Positions 1-10,826 of a DNA stretch of 64,000 bases are shown here, piece after piece. Under the pieces are notes generated by a model that worked only from the letters and a program-made list of their open reading frames with translations, made no database searches and had not been told where the DNA came from. Made by a program: the position numbers and the translations under genes. The number at the start of each line of letters is the position of its first letter. The first letter of the stretch is position 1. Origin of the DNA: Lineus longissimus (lineage: Eukaryota > Nemertea > Pilidiophora > Heteronemertea > Lineidae); NCBI RefSeq assembly GCF_910592395.1, contig NC_088309.1, forward strand, positions 15,130,599 through 15,194,598, written 5' to 3'.

Positions 1-1085
1 TTTTTGACGCGGCGTTCCACGCTCGGGCAAAAGTACGATGCAAAATTAGCAACCAAAGCGTATAATCGCCGCGAATTATAGCATCATCGTGGGATCTCGT
101 GATATAAATTGTAAGGTTGACAGAGGTTTAAATTGTGGTATTAAGATAGGCATTTGTCACTGCAGTGCCGGTATATGTGTGCAGTTAGGAATTGTCTTCC
201 AAACCCATTGGCACCATGTCTTCAGACCTGATAGAGAGATCGATAATTCAAATCGAAAAACATCCTTCGATTTATGACAAATCTTTGTCAGAATATAAAG
301 ATGTTGACAAGAAGGAAGGTATCTGAAGAAAAATATTGCCTGCGCTTTCTTTTTCTCTTCGCATACAGGTACGACGTCATGATTTCGGCACTCCGAATCC
401 GAGTCAGACATTGTTGCAACGCGTCTGTGCCAGCTGTTTGGTATGGAAAGTCTATACCCTTGCCTGCACCCTTTCACCGCCAGCGATTATACGCTTCAGT
501 GAGAACAGGTTCCGAAACCTCTGTCGCAACGTTTTCCCGTCGCGTGAAATCGCAGCGTTTTTTCCAAGGCGTCAAAACGCGACAGTGAGTTCAGGCCTTT
601 ATAGCCAATTTATTGCAGCTTCTCGGTTGATTGTTTACTGTGTCAGTATGCCTAATATCTAACCTTAGAAGTGTCATAAATCGATCATGAAACAAAGTAC
701 GCACCGAATCAATGTTGAGGCACATACCAGCCTCACGCACACGGCCTTACATCTTTTAATCGGAAATTAGCGTGACCTAGTAATTTCCAGTATGAACCAA
801 TTCCACGCCAGTCTTGGGAAATGAGGAGGCTTCAGACCAGATTCGCTGACCCGCTCAAGTTCTTGTTTTCATGCAACTCAATATCTGTAGGCCAGAATCC
901 GCCACAGGGCTCTATTTCTATTTAATTACTTCATTTCTTATTTCTTGCAGATGCCCGATCGTGATAGTCCAGTTGCGAAACCCCCTTGTGGGCTTAAGCG
1001 TGCAATAAGGTCTCACAGCTGTTTCAGCTAGAATTGAAATGCATGTTTTATCAGAAGCCACCAGATGACGCTCTATAGGGAAGTG
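1..1085. other. No gene recognised
   Basis: Only short, overlapping open frames on both strands, none with a recognisable domain or supported splice sites. The sequence begins inside unassigned intergenic or intronic DNA. Confidence 0.5.
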
Positions 1086-1114
1086 AGGCTGAAAGGGTGG
1101 ATGTCGTCCTGGGT

Positions 1115-1598
1115 GCCGACAAATGGTACCCAGGTTCGAGATCGACTGAACAATAAGCACCTGGGTGCCATTACACTAGACAAACAACACCCAGCTTCTT
1201 TTTGCCTGGCTTACGGATCTTTAGGGACGAGGACGTTTCTTGCAATCTCGTTTTATCTCGCGCCGTGGTACTGGTACATATCGACTGATTGTCAAGAAAA
1301 AAACGCAGCAAATCCGTTCATTTTGTCATCACACAATTTGTCATTCTCTGAATATATCCCTATAAATGTGCTTTCAAAGACCTAAAGGCGTTTTTTTCTG
1401 TTTATCTGTTCTTTTTATTTCGCGCACTGCTAATGCCGCAAGTACCACGGCTCGAGATGACACGAGATTGCAAGAAACGTCCTCGTCCCTAAGATCCGTA
1501 AGCCAGGCAAAAAGAAGCTGGGTGCTGTTTGTCTAGTGTAATAGCACCCAGGGTGCTGATTGTCCAGTCGATCTCGAACCTGGGTACCATTTGTCGGC
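1115..1598. mobile_element. Inverted-repeat (foldback/MITE-like) element, about 484 bp
   Basis: The left arm starts at 1115 with GCCGACAAATGGTACCCAGG, and its reverse complement ends at 1598. The arms pair over roughly 150 bp, left to about 1273 and right from about 1447, with some mismatches and small gaps, around an unpaired AT-rich centre. No transposase frame is present, so it is non-autonomous if mobile. I see no clear target-site duplication, so superfamily is unassigned. The flanking 30 bp on the left (about 1086-1114) recurs at 1895-1923. Confidence 0.7.
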
Positions 1599-1894
1599 AA
1601 ACATCAATGTTTTGAGCACAAAACTCCCATCAAAATCATCCAAACGCTAAATCAAAATATATATTGCAATGCAGGCCTTATTCAAGATGGCAGCCGAATA
1701 TAATACATACATCTTTGTCCAGGCCAAGCTGGTTCTAATCAATACATAGAGTCTGAATGACAATATCAGAAATGGTGGCATACATGGGTGAATTCACGCC
1801 TATTATATAATCTTCACACCTTATGAAAGCCGCCTGGGGTGAGGAACTGGGTTGTTTGTTGGGATAGCAATAAACATTCTGGGGTCTCACTTCC
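1599..1894. other. No gene recognised
   Basis: Short unassigned stretch between the inverted-repeat element and the LINE fragment. No domain, tRNA or long open frame is seen. Confidence 0.4.
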
Positions 1895-1918
1895 GCTGAA
1901 AGGGTGGATGTCGTCCCG

Positions 1919-2914
1919 GGTGTTGGTAGAACGTTTGGCCCGGAAACCGTGATTACAATCATGTAATCTAGGCTGAACAACATTAAGGAGTTTGGTATGA
2001 ATTAACCTTTCCATGACCTTAGAAATAACACTCAATATAGAAATTGGACGATAATTATCAACCTTTCCCTTATTATCCTTTTTAAACACCGGGGTAACAT
2101 TGGCCAGTTTACAAATGTCTGGCAGTTCACCTGACGACATACTACAATTAAACATAAGAGCACATGAATAACTTAGTGAATGGGCCCATTCCTTTAATAA
2201 CCGAGGCGCGACACAATCTGGTCCGTAGGCCTTTTTAGCTTGAAGTGCACTGAGGGATTTCGTAATTTCCTCGGCCGTAAATTCAAAACACTCCAGCTGA
2301 GGGTCAGAAGCAACATTGACCTCAAGTAAATTCACAAACCCTTTGGAGAAGACCGACGCAAAGTAATCGTTGAACAAGCTCGCCTTATCACCGTCCCTCT
2401 CAGCCTTCGTGCCGTTAAAGTTAACAGTTCTAGGAATCCTATCAGCATTCACTTTGCCACGATAAAAAGACCAAAAACGCTTCGGGTTAGTTTTCACATC
2501 TCTACTGACTGTTTCGATGTAAGCATTGTAACAACTACGAGACCTAGTTCTAAGCTTATTTCTGAGCGTCCTGTACTTGGCCCAAGAAGCCTCGCGTCCG
2601 TCTCTTCTGGCCTTGCGGAGCGAAGTCTTAACTTTGTTTGACAGGTGTTTTAACTCGCCCGGAATCCAATTTGGCCTAGACCTACTTTTTACTAAGCATT
2701 CCAATACCCCGCTCAATAACCGCAATCCAATCCTGCCAAACATGCTCCACGCTGCGGCCAGCATAACGGCCACTAAAGTCTGAGCCTTGACCAAGCTCAT
2801 TACAATAGAAATTACTAGTGTTCGCTTAGGACATGCCACAACTACGAGCTGGAGGGGATGTCCAAGGGCAACGTAGTCTCCTCCAAACAAACGTGGTATA
2901 TGTACGATTGACAT
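1919..2914 (-). pseudogene. Non-LTR retrotransposon (LINE) reverse-transcriptase fragment, CR1/Jockey-like
   Basis: An open frame on the minus strand reads from 2914 to 1814, but only the part down to about 1919 resembles a LINE. The first part looks like the linker between the endonuclease and RT domains (WIPGELKHL, then a basic stretch, then NPKRFWSFYRGK). It runs into the RT fingers region: a KKAYGPDCV-type motif, ANVTPVFKKD, and NYRPISILSVISKVMERL followed by HGFRAKRST. The RT active-site YxDD and everything after it are missing. The endonuclease domain is also absent, so the copy is truncated at both ends. At the 3' cut the reading frame runs into a segment shared with the 1086-1114 region, so another element probably broke it. 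Clade assignment is by motif appearance only. Confidence 0.8.
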
Positions 2915-4239
2915 CTGGCCTTTATATCGTGGGCATTCTACGATTAATGAACAGCCAATCAGGAGTCCGTTCTAGTGAAGGAGGTTAGGCTGTTGATCTT
3001 TTGTTTTAATATATGGTCACTGTCCGCTCGTCCCCGCTCCCCGGGCGCCCGCCCGCCCGCCCCCCCCCCTCCGATTCCACCCTACCACCCTACCCCGCAT
3101 TTGCCCTACCCTTTTTAGTGCAGGCAATGCTTTGAATTACCGAACATCTGGTTATGCGCTCCGACCGTGCGACCCGACCAGTACGAACTGCCGGTGTAAA
3201 AGTAGAAAATGTCCCCTGGAAAAAGTGTCCGGCCCTATTGTATTCTGCTATAATAATAATATTTTTATGGTCCTATTATCTGGTCTATCGAGACCATGAC
3301 TAACAATGCAATAGCTCAGAGATTGAAGTGCATAATAGAATCCTTTGATTCCCGGACATTCTATCCTAGGACATTTTAAACTTCTACACCGGTCCAGTGT
3401 AATCGTTATTGTAGACCTCTGAAGATATCAGCCCGAGTCAGCTTGCAAGCACAAGGAAAATAGTGGAAGAGTACCCTCCCCTGATCCCCACCCATAAACG
3501 TGCCCGCCCACGGACCCCAACCACCACCACGCCTTTGGCTGCACATTGATTTTTTTACTCTCTCCGCCTCACGTTTGATTGGAAATGCCCCCAAGCTCAG
3601 GATGATAGGCCTACTTTTTCCTATTCCGCTGGGTGATTAGTCAACCGAACGTAATCACGACGCCAACAGAGGTTCTTCGAATGCATTGCGAAAGTGACGA
3701 AATCAGCGCCTCCAGTCTCAAGATTGCGAAATGCCCGGTTAGCAGAATTTCTTAAGAGTCGGACCTCAATTCATTTGTCGTAATATATCGCTTACCATCG
3801 GGACGAAATGGATTCTACCAGTAACAATAATGATACAGGTAATAGCATGGTTAATGAAGATTTAGCAGGTATCAATATTATTGTGAAGTTTTCTTTACAT
3901 AATCGACATTGGCGGCGTTTGGCCAACCAAACCAGCCAGCCCCTTTCGGTACAGACTGCATACAATGTCAATAACATAGGCCTATGCACATGCATCGAAT
4001 GTAACTGAAATGAAATGCATGAACAGCAGGCAGCTGCTGTGCAGACTGACAGAGGTATAAAGTTATTTATGGACCCTTGACATTAATAAGCGGAATCTTG
4101 ATTTGTTTGCTTGTTTCACCTATAGGAGATGGGTAGGCCTATTACTTAGTATTGGGATTATTGTTAATGTTATGTTAGGTGAGCACACTCACTGACGCTC
4201 ACACTCACGGGCCATCATGACCATGGCCATGCAGACGCA
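2915..4239. other. No gene supported; poly-C run near 3060
   Basis: Contains a C-rich stretch at about 3043-3070. A possible first exon starts at the ATG at 3808 (codons for MDSTSNNNDT, then a GTAATA donor-like site at 3839), but its phase does not join the next exon I can support at 5318, so I do not call it. Confidence 0.4.
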
Positions 4240-4359
4240 GTGACAGTGTGGGCTATTATAAATCACATAAACTGTGAGATACAAACTTGTGATGTCGCGA
4301 TATGGGTAGGTAATCATTAAGTGCATCTCACGGTTTATTATAAGCCCACAGTGTGACGA
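4240..4359. repeat. Short imperfect inverted repeat (hairpin MITE-like)
   Basis: The left arm (AGTGTGGGCTATTATAAA, then ACTGTGAGAT) and the right arm (ATCTCACGGTTTATTATAAG, then CCCACAGTGTGACG) are reverse complements with small gaps, across about 120 bp. There is no coding content and no target duplication is evident. Confidence 0.55.
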
Positions 4360-5317
4360 CAATCACAATTGAATAATGTCGATGCCAAAATCATGAAATG
4401 CGAGTATCGTATAGCGAGGCTATAGTTTTGTCCAAGTTGTTACGTAATCTTGGAAATCTGGACTTTTACTACAGCAAATACATTACACTTATTTACAGTC
4501 ATAGGCTTACTCTGAAAAGGTTCCCTTCAAACTTGGTACATGTGCAAACAAAATTGGCATTTGGATTGTGAAAAAAAAGGATGCAACTGTGACTCTTTCC
4601 CGTTTCCCTCTCTCTGCAACCAAACAATGGAGAGAATAAAGTTTTAATCCTTCTCGTATTGTTCTGGACACTCTCCACGCATGCGAGGAGTTTGGTCAGG
4701 GTCTTTCTCGAAACTGTCTATTGTACTGCCACATCGTGAGAAGATGATGGTATGGTACAAATGTAGATAGCCATGGTATCTAGCACTGCATTTACAGAAG
4801 CTTAGCAGCCCACCAGGCCAGGCCTACCGGTACATTAATTTAGTTAATGAATTATGAGTGACTTCCTAACGCACGCTGTTATTGTAACTGAACCACTGAG
4901 GACCAGGAATGGTTATTAAAAGTGGACCCACAATGATTATGATGACAGTACAGTACTGCCACTTTTTAAAGGGTAATTAAATTAGCGCCATGTCTGCATG
5001 ACAGAAATAGTAAAATGGGGATACAAAGCAGACCTGGCGATATATTATCGTGCAATGTTAGCATCATTGGGAATTGCCATTCTAAATTTTAACTTCTTCA
5101 TCTTTGCGAAAATTCTGGCTGCATAGCAGCCATCTTTGAAATCTTTTTTTTCCGATTTCATTGCCAATTGGTTGTATGCAGAGGTACAAATAATACCCAA
5201 AAGATTGAGAAGCAGATACACTGCCACTAAAAGTGACTGACAATAATCTTCAGATTGTGGCATGTGACCTCTTTGCTAGACCGTCTGACCCAGATGTGTT
5301 TGCCTTCTCTTTTACAG
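4360..5317. other. Unassigned, probably intronic or upstream of the chromodomain gene
   Basis: No domain or well supported exon. The missing start of the plus-strand chromodomain gene should lie here or further upstream. Confidence 0.35.
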
Positions 5318-8224
5318 GCTGCACCAGCAAGTAGGCCTGAGGCAACTTCTCAACCTGTGAACAATAGGAAGTCAGTCAAAGCTAAGGTATGTGTGTGACC
5401 AAGTTTCCATCACCGAATTCTTTTTAGACCTTGAGATTGTTTAGACTTTACTTGTCATGTCCAATCTGTCATCATGACTTTATGGGAAAACCTGTGGCAT
5501 GTTTGTCAAGGTTCCGCAGCAAAACATCCCATAGCATAATGCTGCCACCTCCGTGCTTCACAGTCGGTACGGTGTTCTTTGGATTACCCCCCCCCCCCCC
5601 CCCCCCCCCGTTTTGCCAAACGTACTGCTGGTAGTTGTGGCCGAAGACTTCGCTTTTAGTCTCATCAGACCAAAGAACACTCCTCCAGAAGGCTCTGTAC
5701 TTGCCAACATGTTCTCTCGCAAACTCAGCCTTGCTTCCCGGTGGCGTTTTTGAAGTAAAGGCTTCTTTCTTGCCCTGCAGCCTCGTAGTCCACTACGATG
5801 CAAGACCTTCTGGACAGTGGACAGTGACACATTTGTCTCTGTAGCTTCTAATTCCTGGCAGAGGTGTTTCTTGGTCGTCTCAGGGTTAATGTGCACCTTT
5901 CTAACCAATGTGGGCTCATCTTTGGCTGTCAGCTTGCGCTTTCTTACTGACCTTGGTAAGGCTGCTGTTGTCCCTGGGTCCCTGTACTTCCGCTTTATTG
6001 TCTGAACTGACGCCCGTGGCATATCAAGCTGCTTGAAAATGGCTCTTAGTGAAGTACCAGACTGGTTCAAGTGGACAGGCGACTCTATCAGATCTTGAGA
6101 GTACTCCTTTGACTTCCCCATGATGGCTCTAAGCTGGCAAATGACCTGAGCAGAAACCCAGTCCCTTTAATACTGCTACAGTGGCGCCACCTGAGCTATG
6201 ACATAATCATGATGGTCAACAGGTAGTGGAGACAAGATAAAAGCCATTGCATAACATATTTGCCGACCTCAAGGCCAAACAACTAGTAGATAAGGTAGGT
6301 GTATGTAAACTTATGACACTCTGAAATATGCATTGTTCTCAAATAGAGCTCATAAAAACAATGAAATTAATGAAACAGAAGTATGTTTTTTAGTTGATGA
6401 CGAGATGTGATGATAGACTTCCTGTAAACTATATACTATTCCCGCGTTCTGTAGTTGCAGAGAAAGAGACAAGGTTATATCATCCTTTGAATTGCATGTA
6501 AACTTTCGAGCACGACTGTACTCTCTAATTTTTGCCTTGGCCTCGAGAAATGATAGTGTATTTTCAAATTCTTTCTTACCAAACCTGAGTGTGTGTTATT
6601 ATTGCACCACCAATATCCAATTTGATAACCAGTACGCATGTACCCAATGGTTTGGTTGTCTAATTTTCTAATTGTAATTTCTAATTCTAGTGTAAAAGTC
6701 AATAGTTCCCTTTTTTGTCATGGTAATGTTGTGGCATTTTCTATTCTTGGCTCACATGGGTGAGCTTATATCCTTACGATTTCATCTTGTCCAGCATTGT
6801 TGGCTTTGACTTTGTCTGTCGTTAAGCACTTTTATCATATACCCTAAGTGCAGTGATCTGGCAGACGTATATGATAAATAGAAAACTGCACGAGTGTCTG
6901 ATCCGAGTATCCAGATTGCACTCGATGATTTTCTACGCAGGGTGAGAGCTTTTCAAGCCGTAGAAAATCATCTCGTGCAATCTGGATACTCGGATCAGAC
7001 ACTCGTGCGGTTTTCTTATTGTACATGTACATGTAAGAAGCACTATCAATGGAAACACGTACCACTTTTTTCAGAAAAGAAAAGCCCAGCAAGGGAAAAG
7101 CAAGCAAGGCGAAGGGTAAGAAATTTTTATTAGATTCAAGTTGCCGTGTTGGAAATAACAGTGGTCATAAGATATATAGAAAATGTAGCACTTGTCTTCA
7201 TGGCATCATTGCATCACATCATCAGGAGGATAGGATTTTTGATAGAAATTTGCAACCATAAGCTGATTTAGAAATTTGCAACCATAAGCTGATTTAGAAA
7301 TTTAATTTGCGGTGCAAAAACAAACAGTTATGTGATATTTCCATTGAAATAATGGACTCCTCGGAGTGCATGATGCAATGAGATTACAAAGAAACATTTA
7401 GCCAAATGTTCAGTTGTTGAAAGGTTTAATGAGGAACTGACCCCTGTATCCTCATATCCAATCGGGGGGGGGGGACAATTTGGTCGCATGGCCATCAAAA
7501 TGAAATGTAATTGACTTATTTTGCAGGAGACTTATTGCGCAGCTGAGAGAATAGACAACTACGACCCCAAAAACAACACGTATTACATAAAGTGGCAAGG
7601 ATATGATGCGTCCCACAACTCATGGGTGAAAGCGGAAGACGTAACTTCTCCTCTCATCTCTTCTTACAAAGAAAAATTAGGTAAATCATGATTGAAAGGA
7701 TTATGGCTGTGTGCTCTATGCAGTTGATGTTGTAGTGGTTGTGAGTCAGGCTGATGCAGCAGTTTCTTAGAGAGCGTGCCCAATTCGAACAACTGTAGCT
7801 TATCACATAATTATCGTTTATCAGAATTGTGGAGTCAAAAGGAAGGATTGACAATCAATTTATTGAAATTCCTTCAGATGATACATTAAAAGATGTCATA
7901 AAACTCACCTGTCCATTCAAAAGGCTTTTGTATTGCAATTACAGAACGGTTTCTATTCAATAAAAACACTTCGCTGGTGAGAAAATTGTTGGGAACTCTT
8001 CAAAGCAGTGGAAGTCTTTGGTTCAAAGGCATCTCAAACTAGTATGAGGTTGCAGCATGAATGCAGTGTAATTGAGATTTGCTTGTTTTCTTCACCTTAA
8101 TTCCATATATTTTGGTAGTGTACCCTTGGAAGAAAATGATATGATGTCGTGTGATACTAATATCTGCATAATAGTGGTTCTTTTAATTTCCTCTATTTTA
8201 GGTTCAGAAACGCACAAGAAGTGA
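5318..8224 (+). CDS. Partial spliced gene encoding a chromodomain protein (3' part)
   Basis: Proposed exons are 5318-5386, optionally 7080-7115, then 7527-7680 and 8202-8224 (TGA). Each has matching splice sites: TTTTACAG before 5318, GTATGT after 5386, TTGCAG before 7527, GTAAAT after 7680, and TTTTAG before 8202. Phases agree (0, 0, then 1). The 7527-7680 exon encodes a chromodomain: YCAAERIDNY, then YYIKWQGYDASHNSWVKAEDV, the usual aromatic and KWxGY features that hold methyl-lysine in this fold. The upstream exon is Ser/Ala/Lys-rich. The 36-nt exon is in frame only if the second of two nearby AGs is used (TCAGAAAAG); skipping it also keeps the frame. The protein ends a few residues after the domain (SETHKK). 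The start codon is not located. It could be a small chromobox-like protein or a partial duplicate; chromodomains also occur in transposon integrases, but no integrase is nearby. Confidence 0.5.
5430..6121 (-). pseudogene. Tc1-like transposase remnant
   Basis: Read from 6121 downward, it starts MGKSKEYSQDL and has a paired-type helix-turn-helix region (SGTSLRAIFKQLDMPRASV, then IKRKYRDPG), a basic linker (KRKLTAKDE) and a second HTH (LSTVQKVLHRSGLRG). After KRHREARL the frame shifts. The other frame gives the first catalytic region (SVLWSDETKSEVFG, the WSDE Asp), then a run of 23 C/G bases in place of normal codons, then NPKNTVPTVKHGGGSIML. The region carrying the last two catalytic acidic residues is gone, so the copy is dead. 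Upstream of the start, 6290-6330 (GTGTATGTAAACTTATGACA) resembles the terminal sequence of vertebrate and invertebrate Tc1 elements. It lies in an intron of the chromodomain gene. Confidence 0.85.
5587..5609. repeat. Poly-C homopolymer, 23 nt
   Basis: An uninterrupted C run inside the Tc1 remnant; on the coding strand it is poly-G and would encode glycines. Confidence 0.95.
6122..6880. other. Tc1 flank and unassigned intronic DNA
   Basis: The first 200 bp are probably the untranslated end of the Tc1 element. The rest shows no gene or repeat I can name. Confidence 0.4.
6881..7015. repeat. Near-perfect hairpin (inverted repeat), 135 bp
   Basis: The left arm 6881-6937 and right arm 6960-7015 are almost exact reverse complements (GAAAACTGCACGAGTGTCTG at the outer left, GTAGAAAATCATCTCGTGCA at the inner right). 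The loop is about 23 nt. It is probably a small MITE in an intron of the chromodomain gene. Confidence 0.85.
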
Positions 8225-8647
8225 TGCACCTCATGTCTTAGCCCTTCGATTGTTGAAAAAATTTATGTGAATTTGTGCAAATCCTCCCACCTGTGTTTTT
8301 TTGTTCAGTGGAATTCACGTATTTCGGTATTCCTTCTTCACCTCCACGCATTATTCATTCTGACATAAACTCACATGATCACTTTTGATGAAAGATTACA
8401 TAATGGATAATATTGAATTGGCACAAATATAGTAACAATGTAAACTTATCATATCTTTCAAAGGTCTCATTAAAAGTAAATGTAAGTTACATGTACATGT
8501 ACTGTGGAATTATTGTTTTTTCAGACAATCTGTGGCTGTTGTATACATGTATCATTTAATAAACGTGGCGTTTTTCATATTATTAGATACATATAGTCTT
8601 GCCTTTATCTTTGCTACCTCACAGCGACTTGACTACATGTATTATAA
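8225..8647 (+). other. Probable 3' UTR of the chromodomain gene
   Basis: Follows the TGA at 8222-8224 and holds AATAAA at 8558-8563. No other gene signal is visible. Confidence 0.4.
8558..8563 (+). promoter_or_regulatory. Candidate polyadenylation signal AATAAA
   Basis: Lies 334 bp after the proposed stop codon of the chromodomain gene. The hexamer is common by chance, so support is modest. Confidence 0.35.
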
Positions 8648-8783
8648 GGGACCATCTCAAAAGTATTTTGAAGCCTAAAAGACTACGGGTAAGTCATTTA
8701 GTCTTTTTGAGTGTGGTCACACCCAAGACTAAGTGACTTGAGTCATTTTTGCTTCAAAAAACATGTACCTGTGAGATGGTCCC
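8648..8783. mobile_element. Small inverted-repeat element (MITE-like), about 136 bp
   Basis: Ends are GGGACCATCTCA and TGAGATGGTCCC. Interior parts also pair (AAGACTA..AAGTCATTTAGTCTT and GACTAAGTGACTTGAGTC). No target duplication is clear. Confidence 0.65.
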
Positions 8784-9029
8784 TGAATGCATACCTTGAG
8801 ACAATATCCAGACCGGCACTTGATACTGAGTTTCTCTTGAATTGGCATCAATAGAGAAGTCTGGCTACATGTGCTAGGATTGCAAATTACAGCATACTTT
8901 ACATGTACATTGGACTTAGAGCCTCCCTCGGTGGATACCTCTCTAATAAGGACACCGGTGCTGAATTGGTTTGGGTGGAATTCCACAACCAGGACGCCTT
9001 TCAATTGCGGACGATATTGGAGTGTCCTA

Positions 9030-9890
9030 ACAGCAAGGTAACACTTTACTTTAGACAACGTCGCGTCCAACAAGAATACACCTGCCACATACGGAAATAC
9101 TGCCTTTGAAGACATCATTCAGAATGTTTGGGTTACTTAAGGATTTGTCACACCCACCCAGAATATACACAAGATGTCATTGAAAATGCTTAAAAAAATG
9201 TCACGTCCCACCTGAATACGCCTGATCGTATGGAAATACCGTCTCTGAAGACATTATCCAGAATCATGGTCGGTTTACTTTCGACACAATGTCACATCCA
9301 ACCTGAATACGCCTGATCGTATGGAAATACCGTCTCTGAAGACGTCATCCAGAATGGTCGGTTTACTTTCGACACAATGTCACATCCAACCTGAATACGC
9401 CTGATCGTATGGAAATACCGTCTCTGAAGACGTCATCCAGAATGGTCGGTTTACTTTCGACACAATGTCACATCCAACCTGAATACGCCTGATCGTATGG
9501 AAATACCGTCTCTGAAGACGTCATCCAGAATGGTCGGTTTACTTTCGACACAATGTCACATGCAACCTGAATACGCCTGATCGTATGGAAATACCGTCTC
9601 TGAAGACGTCATCCAGAATGGTCGGTTTACCTTCGACACAATGTCACATCCAACCTGAATACGCCTGATCATATGGAAATAATGACTCTGATGATATCAT
9701 TCAGAAGAGTTGGGTTTACCTACATGTACGATATAATGTCACTTCTTACCAAAATACTGCAGCTGCATATGGTATGTAATTCAGAATGATGGTTTACTTG
9801 AGACAATGTCACATCCAACCAGAATACACCTACCGCATACTGAAGTACGGTCTTTGAAGATGTCATTCAGAGTAGTTTGATTTTTCTCAG
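9030..9890. repeat. Minisatellite array, 88-bp period
   Basis: The core at about 9210-9690 has about six copies. The word ACCTGAATACGCC begins near 9301, 9389, 9477, 9565 and 9653, an exact 88-bp spacing. The copy before 9301 is 3 bp longer. Copies are nearly identical in the middle and diverge at both edges (about 9030-9205 and 9690-9890), the usual sign of unequal exchange acting on the centre. It is not coding. Confidence 0.9.
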
Positions 9891-10826
9891 TAATCCAACA
9901 GCCCGCTACATGTATACATGTACATGCAGGACAATACAATGGTCAGACACTTCAAAGCGTGGCCTTCAGGGGATGGCACAAGGACAAGGGCAACTTGAAT
10001 ACACAACCTTTCTCAGTCAAGATGAGGCAGATGCTACTTGACCATACACATCTTTGACACCTGTCTGCTCATTTCCGGCAAAAATTGATGTTTCTTTATA
10101 CATGTAGGCAGCCTGATAGTATCAGCTGTGTTCACCCAAGGTGAGCAACAATGAAAACAAGTGCATGTATTTTGATGCAAGAATCATTTTATTGCTGCTG
10201 AAATTCACATTCAGCCAGTAATACAAATCTGCTTATACATAATTGGTGGATTCACAATATATCAGATTACACAAAAGGCATTTTCCAAGGTCCCTAGTGG
10301 TCCGGCAATAATTCTAAGTCGTTTTGGGAGTTGCAGGACATCAGCCTAGCCCCCTGCGGTCAGATAAAAAAATTAACCAGCAGCAGGTACCCCCCCCCCC
10401 TCATGGTTAAGTTCGTCCCGAGGGCCGGAACATCGCTGTATCGTCGAACAGTTGGCAGATTCCTGAGCGCCAGACGAGCAAAAAAAACTCTCACTGAACA
10501 GTTTTGCCTCAGTTGACACTTTTTGCCATATGACGTCATTTTAGGGTCGTCACAACACCTGATTTGTGGCGTAGTTTCCCAATAAACTGCATTGGAAGTT
10601 CGAACTTTCACCAGAAAAAGTCACCTTATTCACAAACATGCTTCTTGAGAACCTCTGCAAGGGCCTTAAGAGATGCCACAGAGTTCCGAAAACGTTAGCA
10701 TCTCGTGGCATACTTTGTTAGCTTCGAGTGACATTTGGGGACACTATACCCTTTTAGACAAACTTAGACCAAATCAAGTCGAAAAATATCGGGATTTCTG
10801 AAATAAATCCGGCTTCAAAGGGTTAA
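9891..10826 (-). other. Probable 3' UTR and downstream DNA of the seven-exon gene
   Basis: On the minus strand this follows the TAA of the seven-exon gene. A candidate AATAAA is at 10,188-10,193. There is an 11-C run at about 10,390. No separate gene is seen. Confidence 0.4.
10188..10193 (-). promoter_or_regulatory. Candidate polyadenylation signal AATAAA
   Basis: TTTATT on the plus strand, about 630 bp after the stop codon of the minus-strand seven-exon gene. Confidence 0.3.

Noticed and set aside
3808-3838. Possible first exon of the chromodomain gene (MDSTSNNNDT)
   Set aside because: It would end in phase 1, whereas the exon at 5,318 is open only in phase 0, and I found no exon between them that fixes this.
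5558-6005. Plus-strand open frames across the Tc1 remnant
   Set aside because: They are antisense shadows of the transposase remnant.
9210-9690. CRISPR-like appearance of the 88-bp array
   Set aside because: The whole 88-bp unit repeats without unique spacers, and the context is eukaryotic.
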